DNA of 64,000 bases, from the NCBI GenBank assembly GCA_002256245.1, contig NKIU01000004.1:124001-188000 (forward strand), written 5' to 3'. The translations under genes and the position numbers were made by a program. The first letter of the stretch is position 1, and each line of letters starts with the position of its first letter. The stretch is from Pseudorhodobacter sp. PARRP1. GTDB lineage: Bacteria; Pseudomonadota; Alphaproteobacteria; Rhodobacterales; Rhodobacteraceae. The notes under the pieces were generated by a model. That model was not told the origin of the DNA. It worked only from the letters and a program-made list of their open reading frames with translations, and made no database searches. Positions 55,506 through 62,941 of the stretch are shown piece after piece.

Positions 55506-56720
55506 TCAGCCTTGCAGGGCTTTGTTCAGATATTCATCGACCTTTTCCAGATAGCCCATCGTGGTGAGCCATTTCTGATCGGGGCCGACCAGCAGCGCCA
55601 GATCCTTGGTCATCCAGCCGTCTTCCACCGCATCGACGGTTACTTTTTCCAGCGTGGTGGCAAAGCGCATCAGCTGTTCGTTGCTGTCGAGTTTCGCGCG
55701 GTGCTTAAGGCCGCCAGTCCAAGCGAAGATCGACGCGATGGAGTTGGTCGAGGTCGCCTTGCCCTTCTGATGTTCGCGGAAATGGCGGGTGACGGTGCCA
55801 TGCGCGGCCTCGGCCTCGACGGTTTTGCCATCGGGGGTCATCAGGATCGAGGTCATCAGGCCGAGCGAGCCGAAGCCTTGTGCCACGGTATCGGACTGCA
55901 CATCGCCGTCGTAGTTCTTGCAGGCCCAGACATAGCCGCCCGACCATTTCATCGCGCTCGCCACCATATCGTCGATCAGGCGGTGTTCGTAATGGATGCC
56001 CTTGGCCTTGAACTGGTCTTCAAATTCCTCGGCATAGATCTTGGCGAAGATGTCCTTAAAGCGGCCGTCATAGGCTTTCAGGATGGTGTTCTTGGTCGAA
56101 AGATACACCGGCCAGCCTTTCAGCAAGCCGTAGTTGAACGACGAACGCGCAAAGTCGTGGATGCTGTCGTCCAGGTTATACATGCCCATATAAACGCCCG
56201 AGGACGGCGCGTTATAGACTTCTTTCTCGATCACCGTGCCGTCTTCGCCGACGAATTTCATCGTCAGTTTGCCCGCACCGGGGAAGCGGAAATCGGTGGC
56301 TTTATACTGATCGCCAAAGGCATGACGGCCAACCACGATGGGCTTGGTCCAGCCGGGCACCAGACGGGGCACGTTGCGGCAGATGATCGGCTCGCGGAAG
56401 ATCACGCCGCCGAGGATGTTGCGGATGGTGCCGTTCGGCGATTTCCACATTTGCTTGAGGTTGAATTCCTCAACCCGCTGCTCATCCGGGGTGATCGTCG
56501 CGCATTTGACGCCGACACCGTATTTCTGGATCGCATGGGCAGAATCAATGGTGATCTGGTCGTTGGTGCGATCACGTTCTTCGATGCCCAGATCGTAGTA
56601 TTTCAGATCAATGTCGAGGTAGGGCAGGATCAGCTTTTGCTTGATGAAATCCCAGATAATCCGGGTCATCTCGTCGCCGTCGAGTTCGACAACGGGGTTG
56701 GCTACCTTAATCTTGGTCAT
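55506..56720 (-). CDS. icd: Isocitrate dehydrogenase, NADP-dependent
   Basis: A 404-residue homodimeric type II enzyme, the eukaryote-like form common in alphaproteobacteria (E. coli Icd is a different type). Features are [40 protein letters not shown] (substrate Ser/Asn/Arg), [20 protein letters not shown] (metal Asp) and [15 protein letters not shown] (NADP). It makes 2-oxoglutarate, NADPH and CO2. A 10-base direct repeat lies upstream. Confidence 0.96.
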   Translation of the reverse strand: MTKIKVANPVVELDGDEMTRIIWDFIKQKLILPYLDIDLKYYDLGIEERDRTNDQITIDSAHAIQKYGVGVKCATITPDEQRVEEFNLKQMWKSPNGTIRNILGGVIFREPIICRNVPRLVPGWTKPIVVGRHAFGDQYKATDFRFPGAGKLTMKFVGEDGTVIEKEVYNAPSSGVYMGMYNLDDSIHDFARSSFNYGLLKGWPVYLSTKNTILKAYDGRFKDIFAKIYAEEFEDQFKAKGIHYEHRLIDDMVASAMKWSGGYVWACKNYDGDVQSDTVAQGFGSLGLMTSILMTPDGKTVEAEAAHGTVTRHFREHQKGKATSTNSIASIFAWTGGLKHRAKLDSNEQLMRFATTLEKVTVDAVEDGWMTKDLALLVGPDQKWLTTMGYLEKVDEYLNKALQG

Positions 56721-56782
56721 GTCGGCCCCTTGTGGTTGGTTATGCTTGTGTCCGGTGTATGTGAAAATACGGTAAAAGGAAA

Positions 56783-56802
56783 GATGGTATGCGATGGTAT
56801 AC
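56783..56802. repeat. Ten-base direct repeat upstream of icd
   Basis: GATGGTATGC (56783-56792) is followed at once by GATGGTATAC (56793-56802), one mismatch. It lies in the 96-base gap before icd and may be a binding site for a regulator; no known motif was matched. Confidence 0.4.
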
Positions 56803-56816
56803 TGAAATGTCGCGGG

Positions 56817-57416
56817 CTATTTGAAGTAAACCTGCGTCTTTTCGCGCACCCAATCCCATAGCCGAGGCGCACCTTTGGCGATTTTCACCCCGACGCGGGA
56901 CTCGAGCTGTTCCGCCGTGACGTTGTATTCGATCCAAGTGCCGCCGCCCGATTGCAGATTGGCCATCACCGGCTGCACGCGGTCCAGCGATTTGGCGAAA
57001 ATGGCATCGGGGGTAAGGGCTGCTTCAAACTCATCCCATATGCTGCGCAGATCGTCGCGCAGGTCGGCGGGGAGCAGGCCGAAGATACGGTCGGCGGCGC
57101 GGGATTCGGCTTGTTGGACAGATGTGCTACTATGCGCCTTGCCGTCTGCGGAGTGGATCGGCACGTCGCCCACGTCAATCTCGACCAGATCATGCACCAA
57201 GAGCATCTTGATCACGCGGGAAATATCGACGCCGGGGGCGGCTTGGTCGGCCAGCACCAAGGCATACAACGCCAGATGCCAGCTATGTTCGCCCGAATTT
57301 TCCCGCCGCGAGCCATCGCACAAGGTGGTGGCGCGCAGCACCGATTTCAGGCGATCTGCCTCGTTCAGAAACGCGAATTGCGCCTCTAGACGCGTATCAC
57401 CGGGCTTGGCGCTCAA
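56817..57416 (-). CDS. HD-domain phosphohydrolase (YfbR/HDDC2-like)
   Basis: A 199-residue enzyme. Metal ligands are in GEHSWHLALYALV (His), MLLVHDLVEIDVGD (His-Asp) and the later KSLDRVQPVMANL (Asp). The profile fits 5'-deoxynucleotidase-like HD proteins, which remove phosphate from dNMPs or nucleotides. It begins with an ATGA overlap with the small gene upstream. Confidence 0.83.
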   Translation of the reverse strand: MSAKPGDTRLEAQFAFLNEADRLKSVLRATTLCDGSRRENSGEHSWHLALYALVLADQAAPGVDISRVIKMLLVHDLVEIDVGDVPIHSADGKAHSSTSVQQAESRAADRIFGLLPADLRDDLRSIWDEFEAALTPDAIFAKSLDRVQPVMANLQSGGGTWIEYNVTAEQLESRVGVKIAKGAPRLWDWVREKTQVYFK

Positions 57417-57673
57417 TGGCCGCTCTGCATATGGGGGCCGGGCGGAGGGGCGGTGCCTTCGCGTTTGGCCTTCAAGAGCGACTCGACAAATTTGCGCCCG
57501 CGCTGCTCTGCGACGCGGACGCGGTAGGCGGTGAGGAACGCCTCTTGCATGGTGGGCGAGGCATCCAGCAGCACTTTCGACACCTTGTCCGGCAAACGGT
57601 GGTCGTCGAGTTCTTCCATCGCGGCGATCACGTCGCGGGCGAGTGCGTCGCCCATATCCTCGACGACGCCCAT
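57413..57673 (-). CDS. Small conserved-looking protein of unknown function
   Basis: An 86-residue helical protein (MGVVEDMGDALARDVIAAME...). It has no signal, membrane segment or cysteine. The motif YRVRVAEQRGRKFVESLLKA is basic; the C-terminus is Pro-rich (TAPPPGPHMQ). Placement supports a real gene: it starts right at the stop of the hydrolase and overlaps the HD gene by ATGA. No family recognised. Confidence 0.6.
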   Translation of the reverse strand: MGVVEDMGDALARDVIAAMEELDDHRLPDKVSKVLLDASPTMQEAFLTAYRVRVAEQRGRKFVESLLKAKREGTAPPPGPHMQSGH

Positions 57674-58333
57674 TTAGCGGGTCACTTCCGTCAGACGACG
57701 CTTCACATAGCCGGAAACCGTGTCGATCATCGGCTTCATATGGGCTTCCTCGTCCTTGAAGAAGTGATCGGCACCCTCAATCTGCGTGTGGGTGATGGTG
57801 ATGCCCTTCTGCTCGTGCAGTTTGTTCACCAGGTTGGTGGTATCTTTCGGCGGGGCCACCTTGTCGGCGGTGCCGTTGATGATCAGGCCCGAGGCCGGGC
57901 AGGGCGCAAGAAAGCTGAAATCATACAAGTTCGCCGGGGGCGCCACCGAGATAAAGCCGGTGATTTCCGGGCGGCGCATCAGCAGTTGCATGCCGATCCA
58001 CGCGCCAAACGAAAAGCCTGCCACCCAGCAATGCTTGGCGTTCTGGTTCATGGATTGCAGGTAATCGAGGGCGCTTGCCGCATCCGACAACTCACCAATG
58101 CCCATGTCATATTCACCCTGCGAACGCCCGACGCCGCGGAAGTTGAAGCGCATGACGGTGAAGCCAAGGTTGTAGAACGCATAGTGCAGGTTATAGACAA
58201 CCTTGTTGTTCATCGTGCCGCCATAAGCGGGATGCGGGTGCAGCACGATGGCGATTGGCGCATCACGCTCTTTCTGCGGATGGTAGCGGCCTTCGAGGCG
58301 GCCTTCTGGGCCGGCGAAAATAACTTCGGGCAT
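57674..58333 (-). CDS. Alpha/beta hydrolase (dienelactone-hydrolase-like)
   Basis: A 219-residue hydrolase. The nucleophile Ser is in VAGFSFGAWIG, Asp in NGTADKVAPP and His in EGADHFFK, giving a full triad; LHPHPAYGGTMNNKVVYNLH is the family's substrate/oxyanion region. The substrate is unknown. It is divergent from iscR and heads a three-gene unit with the small protein and the HD enzyme. Confidence 0.83.
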   Translation of the reverse strand: MPEVIFAGPEGRLEGRYHPQKERDAPIAIVLHPHPAYGGTMNNKVVYNLHYAFYNLGFTVMRFNFRGVGRSQGEYDMGIGELSDAASALDYLQSMNQNAKHCWVAGFSFGAWIGMQLLMRRPEITGFISVAPPANLYDFSFLAPCPASGLIINGTADKVAPPKDTTNLVNKLHEQKGITITHTQIEGADHFFKDEEAHMKPMIDTVSGYVKRRLTEVTR

Positions 58334-58365
58334 GCAAGCTCCGTGCCTGTGTTCTGAACGAATTG

Positions 58366-58394
58366 TTGACGAATTCGCTCGGATATACTAGAAC
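58366..58394 (+). promoter_or_regulatory. Candidate promoter of the isc-suf operon
   Basis: TTGACG (58366-58371), 17 bases, TAGAAC (58389-58394). The -10 overlaps the ICE-like palindrome, so a bound iron regulator would block RNA polymerase. Confidence 0.45.
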
Positions 58395-58403
58395 CATTCT
58401 AAA
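58387..58403 (+). promoter_or_regulatory. ICE-like box (candidate Irr operator) upstream of iscR
   Basis: ACTAGAA-CCA-TTCTAAA holds a perfect TAGAA-N3-TTCTA palindrome and differs at two positions from the rhizobial iron-control element TTTAGAA-N3-TTCTAAA bound by Irr. It lies 90 bases before iscR. Confidence 0.6.
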
Positions 58404-58492
58404 GCGGCAAAACCGCTCATGGACTGGGGTTGAGTTAAGCGGACGCACCCCCGACGTCAATGGAAAGTCACGCGATTGGGTGGGTGCTGCGC

Positions 58493-58969
58493 ATGAAACT
58501 ATCGACCAAGGGGCGCTATGCCATGGTGGCGCTGGCCGATCTGGCTTTGGCCGAGGCGAAATCGACCGATGAGTTGATGTCGCTGGCGGCGATTGCCAAG
58601 CGGCAGGATCTGTCGCTGCCGTATCTGGAGCAGTTGTTCGTCAAGCTGCGCCGCGCGGGGCTGGTCGAGGCGGTGCGGGGGCCGGGTGGTGGCTACCGTC
58701 TGGCGCGCAGCCCGGATTCGATCCGGATTTCCGAGGTGATGGAGGCGGTTGAGGAGAACGTCGATGCGATGCATTCCGGCGCGGGGGCCTCGGGCGGCGT
58801 GTCGGGGTCACGCGCGCAAAGCCTGACCAATCGGCTGTGGGAGGGGCTTTCGGCGCATGTCTATGTGTTCTTGCACCAGACCCGGCTGTCGGACGTGATT
58901 GGCAATGTGATGACGCCGTGCCCCGCGGTGCCGGCGCTGTTCCGGGTGGTGGATGTGGTGGACGAATGA
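58493..58969 (+). CDS. iscR: Rrf2 family regulator IscR, without the usual cluster cysteines
   Basis: A 158-residue winged-helix regulator starting at the ATG at 58493 (MKLSTKGRYAMVALADLALA). The DNA-binding part includes LPYLEQLFVKLRRAGLVEAV and RGPGGGYRLAR. E. coli IscR binds [2Fe-2S] with three Cys and a His near residues 92-107; here that loop is Gly/Ser-rich (AMHSGAGASGGVSGSRAQ) and the only Cys is in MTPCPAVPAL. Rhodobacter IscR is known to be unusual in the same way. It controls the Fe-S genes that follow. Its stop overlaps the next gene by ATGA. Confidence 0.92.
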   Translation: MKLSTKGRYAMVALADLALAEAKSTDELMSLAAIAKRQDLSLPYLEQLFVKLRRAGLVEAVRGPGGGYRLARSPDSIRISEVMEAVEENVDAMHSGAGASGGVSGSRAQSLTNRLWEGLSAHVYVFLHQTRLSDVIGNVMTPCPAVPALFRVVDVVDE

Positions 58970-60009
58970 GCCGCATCTACCTTGACTGGAACGCCACCAC
59001 ACCGCTGCGCCCCGAAGCGCGGGCGGCAATGATTGCGGCGATGGATGTGGTGGGCAACCCGTCCTCGGTCCATGCAGAAGGCCGCGCGGCCAAGGCGCTG
59101 ATGGAGCGCGCGCGTGGCAAGATCGCGGCGGCGTTGGGGGCAGAGGGCGCGGATATCGTGTTCACCTCGGGGGCCACCGAGGCTGCGGCTTTGGCCTGCG
59201 CCGGGCGCGGACTGGTTTGCGCGGATGTCGAGCATGAGGCGGTTTCGGCGTGGTGCGCGGCGGAACTGGTGGTGGATTTCGATGGCAGGGTGACGGTGCC
59301 GGACCCATCGCGCAGCACGCTGCAACTGGCCAATTCCGAAACCGGCGTGGTGCAGGATTTGCCCAACGGTTTGGCGGTTTCTGATTTGACTCAAGGCTTT
59401 GGCAAGCTGCCGTTGGCGTTCAACTGGCTGGGCTGCGACATGGGGCTTGTCTCGGCGCACAAGCTGGGCGGGCCGAAGGGCGTCGGCGCTTTGGTGCTGC
59501 GGCGGGGCTTGGATGTCGCTTCACAGTTGAAGGGTGGCGGGCAAGAGATGGGCCGCCGTGCTGGCACCGAGAATATCATCGGAATCGCAGGTTTTGCAGC
59601 GGCCGCCGAGGCCGCGGCCCGTGATCTGGCCGATGGGGTTTGGGATCGCGTGGCCGAAATTAGAAATATTCTAGATTCAGCATTGTCCGCCATGGGATTT
59701 GAGATTATTTCAGTCGGGAATAGGATGCAGCGCCTGCCCAACACGCTGAATCTGATCGCGCCGGGCTGGAAGGGCGAGACTCAGGTGATGGCGATGGACC
59801 TTGCGGGCTATGCGGTTTCGGCAGGCTCTGCCTGCTCCAGCGGCAAGGTGCGCGCAAGCCGGGTGCTGAAGGCGATGGGGTTCGATGAGACGCAGGCGGG
59901 GCAGGCCATCCGCATCTCGCTTGGCCCGGATGTGACGGAAGACCACGTGCTGCGCTTTGCGGACGCCTGGGCACGCGACTACAAACGGATACGTTCGCGC
60001 GTTGCGTGA
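58966..60009 (+). CDS. iscS: Cysteine desulfurase
   Basis: A 347-residue PLP enzyme giving sulfur from cysteine to the Suf scaffold. The PLP Lys is in [17 protein letters not shown] and the catalytic Cys in [17 protein letters not shown]. The ATPL-type N-terminus ([19 protein letters not shown]) places it with IscS/NifS (class I). The cofactor His segment is [12 protein letters not shown]. An AT-rich patch (59655-59725) with an ICE-like palindrome lies inside. Start overlaps the iscR stop (ATGA). Confidence 0.9.
   Translation: MSRIYLDWNATTPLRPEARAAMIAAMDVVGNPSSVHAEGRAAKALMERARGKIAAALGAEGADIVFTSGATEAAALACAGRGLVCADVEHEAVSAWCAAELVVDFDGRVTVPDPSRSTLQLANSETGVVQDLPNGLAVSDLTQGFGKLPLAFNWLGCDMGLVSAHKLGGPKGVGALVLRRGLDVASQLKGGGQEMGRRAGTENIIGIAGFAAAAEAAARDLADGVWDRVAEIRNILDSALSAMGFEIISVGNRMQRLPNTLNLIAPGWKGETQVMAMDLAGYAVSAGSACSSGKVRASRVLKAMGFDETQAGQAIRISLGPDVTEDHVLRFADAWARDYKRIRSRVA
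59659..59675 (+). promoter_or_regulatory. ICE-like palindrome inside iscS
   Basis: ATTAGAA-ATA-TTCTAGA has the same TAGAA-N3-TTCTA core as the site before iscR. It lies in coding sequence, forces rare AGA and CTA codons, and is 375 bases before sufB. It could control an internal promoter for sufBCD. Confidence 0.45.
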
Positions 60010-60049
60010 ACATCGGGCGGCAACGCCTTGGGGTAAAAGGAATATGACG

Positions 60050-61564
60050 ATGACCGATCTCGATCTGGAAGTGCGTGACGGTGTGGACCGCGAGACGATT
60101 GAAACCGTCGCCGCGATGTCGGGCACCTATAAATACGGCTGGTCCACCGAGATCGAGATGGATTACGCGCCCAAAGGCGTGTCGGAAGACATCGTGCGGC
60201 TGATTTCGGCCAAGAATGAAGAACCCGAATGGATGCTGGACTGGCGGCTGGCGGCCTACCGGCGCTGGGTGCAGATGGAAGAGCCGTCCTGGGCGATGCT
60301 GAACTATCCGACCATCGACTATCAGGATCAGTATTACTACGCCAAACCGAAAAGCATGGCAGTCAAGCCGAAGTCCTTGGACGAGGTCGATCCGAAGATC
60401 CTCGCCACCTACAAAAAGCTTGGCATCCCGTTGAAAGAACAGCTTATTCTGGCGGGCGTCGAAGGGGCTGAGGAAGCGGGCGAGCGCAAGGTTGCGGTCG
60501 ATGCGGTGTTCGATTCCGTCTCCGTGGGCACCACATTCAAGGCGGAACTGGCCAAGGCTGGGGTGATTTTCTGCTCGATTTCGGAAGCGATCAAGGATCA
60601 CCCGGAACTGGTGAAGAAATACCTTGGCTCAGTCGTGCCGCAATCGGATAACTTCTTTGCCACGCTGAATTCGGCGGTGTTTTCGGATGGTTCCTTCGTC
60701 TATATCCCGCCGGGCACCCGCTGCCCGATGGAGCTTTCGACCTATTTCCGCATCAATGCCGAGAACACTGGCCAGTTCGAGCGCACGCTGATCATTGCCG
60801 ATAAAGGCAGCTATGTCAGCTACTTGGAAGGCTGCACTGCACCAAAACGCGACACCAACCAGTTGCATGCGGCTGTGGTGGAGTTGGTGATTTTGGAAGA
60901 CGCCGAGGTGAAATATTCCACGGTGCAGAACTGGTATCCGGGCGATGAAAACGGCCTTGGCGGCATCTATAATTTCGTGACCAAACGCGCCGATTGCCGG
61001 GGCGACCGGGCGAAAGTGATGTGGACCCAAGTTGAGACCGGCTCGGCGATCACCTGGAAATATCCGTCCTGCATCCTGCGCGGCGATGACAGTCAGGGCG
61101 AGTTCTACTCGATTGCAATCGCCAACAATGCCCAGCAAGCCGACACCGGCACCAAGATGGTGCATCTGGGCAAGCGCACGAAATCTCGTATTGTTTCCAA
61201 GGGCATATCGGCGGGCAGGGCGCAGAACACCTATCGTGGCCTTGTGTCGATGCACCCCAAAGCCACCGACAGCCGCAACTATACCCAGTGCGACAGCCTG
61301 CTGATCGGCGACAAATGCGGCGCGCATACGGTGCCGTATATTGAGGTCAAGAACAATTCGAGCCGGGTCGAACACGAGGCGACCACCAGCAAGGTGGACG
61401 ACGATCAGCTGTTCTACTGCCGCTCGCGCGGGATGGACGAGGAAGAAGCGGTGGCGCTGGTGGTGAACGGCTTCTGCAAGGAAGTTTTGCAGGCGCTGCC
61501 GATGGAATTTGCCATGGAAGCGCAAAGTCTGGTTGCGATTTCGCTCGAAGGCTCGGTGGGCTAA
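60050..61564 (+). CDS. sufB: Fe-S cluster assembly protein SufB
   Basis: A ~504-residue scaffold subunit of SufBC2D. The start is the ATG at 60050, 8 bases from AGGA; an ATG two codons earlier is only 2 bases from it. The beta-helix core is typical ([37 protein letters not shown], then [20 protein letters not shown]). The conserved Cys/Glu/His residues of the assembly site are in LEGCTAP and [11 protein letters not shown]. Confidence 0.95.
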   Translation: MTDLDLEVRDGVDRETIETVAAMSGTYKYGWSTEIEMDYAPKGVSEDIVRLISAKNEEPEWMLDWRLAAYRRWVQMEEPSWAMLNYPTIDYQDQYYYAKPKSMAVKPKSLDEVDPKILATYKKLGIPLKEQLILAGVEGAEEAGERKVAVDAVFDSVSVGTTFKAELAKAGVIFCSISEAIKDHPELVKKYLGSVVPQSDNFFATLNSAVFSDGSFVYIPPGTRCPMELSTYFRINAENTGQFERTLIIADKGSYVSYLEGCTAPKRDTNQLHAAVVELVILEDAEVKYSTVQNWYPGDENGLGGIYNFVTKRADCRGDRAKVMWTQVETGSAITWKYPSCILRGDDSQGEFYSIAIANNAQQADTGTKMVHLGKRTKSRIVSKGISAGRAQNTYRGLVSMHPKATDSRNYTQCDSLLIGDKCGAHTVPYIEVKNNSSRVEHEATTSKVDDDQLFYCRSRGMDEEEAVALVVNGFCKEVLQALPMEFAMEAQSLVAISLEGSVG

Positions 61565-62158
61565 GTGGCTAAGCCGTTTTCCCGCCCCAAGGTCACGCTG
61601 CCGCCCGAGGCCGAGGCGGCGGTGCGGCAGTATTACGGGCAGGCGCGGGTCATTCTGGAGTATGGCTCGGGTGGCTCGACGGTGATCGCGGCAGAAATGC
61701 CGGACAAGCAGATTTTCTCGGTGGAGAGCGACGTGAACTGGTGGCGCGGGATGCGCGGCTATTTCGAGGAGAATCCGCCCGCCTCGCCGGTGGTGATGCA
61801 CCACGGCAAGATCGGTCGCACGCGCGAATGGGGCTTTCCCGAAAACGATGCACAGTTTCGCAAATGGCCGGGATATCCTTTGTCTGTCTGGGACTTACCC
61901 GAGTTTGTTCATCCAGATGTCGTGCTGATCGACGGCCGCTTCCGCCCCGCTTGCTTTTTGTCTGTGCTGTTCAAGATCACCCGGCCGGTGGTGCTGTTGT
62001 GGGACGATTACGTCGATCGGCTTGAATATCACCAATGTGAAGACTTCGCGAAACCCGTGGCCATGCACGGCCGTATGGCCCGGTTTGCGCTGACCCCAAC
62101 ACCCATTCCGGCCGACAAGCTGCAATGGATCATCCAATCGTTTCTGCGCGCCCATTGA
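61565..62158 (+). CDS. Methyltransferase-fold protein inside the suf operon
   Basis: A 197-residue protein with a GTG start touching the sufB stop. The segment VILEYGSGGSTVIAAEMPDK is a SAM-binding motif I (E-x-G-x-G-x-S-T), followed by FSVESDVNWWRGM (acidic end of strand 2) and HPDVVLIDGRFRPAC (motif IV-like). This resembles class I SAM methyltransferases or sugar-linked methyltransferases. It sits between sufB and sufC, 27 bases from sufC. The substrate and any link to Fe-S assembly are unknown. Confidence 0.7.
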   Translation: MAKPFSRPKVTLPPEAEAAVRQYYGQARVILEYGSGGSTVIAAEMPDKQIFSVESDVNWWRGMRGYFEENPPASPVVMHHGKIGRTREWGFPENDAQFRKWPGYPLSVWDLPEFVHPDVVLIDGRFRPACFLSVLFKITRPVVLLWDDYVDRLEYHQCEDFAKPVAMHGRMARFALTPTPIPADKLQWIIQSFLRAH

Positions 62159-62185
62159 TGCGCCCTCTGCCTGAAGGACAATAAA

Positions 62186-62941
62186 ATGCTGGAAATCAAC
62201 AACCTGCATGTGAAACTTGAAGAAGAAGACAAGGTGATCCTGCGCGGCGTCAACCTGTCGATCGGCGCGGGCGAGGTGCATGCAATCATGGGGCCGAATG
62301 GCTCGGGCAAATCGACGCTGTCTTATGTGCTTTCGGGCCGCGATGGCTATGAGGTGACCGAGGGTTCGGCCACGCTTGACGGCGAGGAATTGCTGGAGAT
62401 GGAGCCCGAAGCGCGGGCTGCGGCAGGGCTGTTTCTGGCGTTTCAATACCCCGTCGAAATCCCCGGTGTCGGCAACATGACCTTCCTGCGCACCGCGGTG
62501 AACGCGCAGCGCAAGACCCGTGGAGAGCCGGAAATCTCGGCCGGTGATTTCCTGAAACTGGTGCGCGAAAAGGCCAAAACGCTGAAAATTGACGCCGACA
62601 TGCTGAAGCGCCCGGTCAATGTGGGTTTCTCAGGTGGCGAGAAAAAGCGCAATGAAATCCTGCAAATGGCGATGCTGGAACCCAAGATGTGCATCTTGGA
62701 TGAGACCGATTCCGGCCTTGATGTGGACGCGATGAAGCTGGTGTCCGAGGGCGTGAACGCCTTGCGCGGGGCAGGGCGTTCGTTCCTGGTTATCACGCAT
62801 TATCAACGGCTTCTCGACCATATCAAACCTGATTTCGTGCATATCATGGCCGCAGGGCGCATCATCAAGACCGGCGGGCCGGAATTGGCGCTTGAGGTTG
62901 AAAACAACGGATACGCCGATCTTCTGGCGGAGGGTGTTTGA
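62186..62941 (+). CDS. sufC: Fe-S cluster assembly ATPase SufC
   Basis: A 251-residue ABC-type ATPase that opens SufB and SufD during cluster building. Walker A is GPNGSGKST (about 36-44), the Q-loop LAFQYPVEIPGVGN is Suf-specific, the signature is FSGGEKKR and Walker B with the altered D-loop is CILDETDSGLDVDA. GAAGGACA precedes the ATG. Its stop overlaps the sufD start (TGATG). Confidence 0.95.
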   Translation: MLEINNLHVKLEEEDKVILRGVNLSIGAGEVHAIMGPNGSGKSTLSYVLSGRDGYEVTEGSATLDGEELLEMEPEARAAAGLFLAFQYPVEIPGVGNMTFLRTAVNAQRKTRGEPEISAGDFLKLVREKAKTLKIDADMLKRPVNVGFSGGEKKRNEILQMAMLEPKMCILDETDSGLDVDAMKLVSEGVNALRGAGRSFLVITHYQRLLDHIKPDFVHIMAAGRIIKTGGPELALEVENNGYADLLAEGV

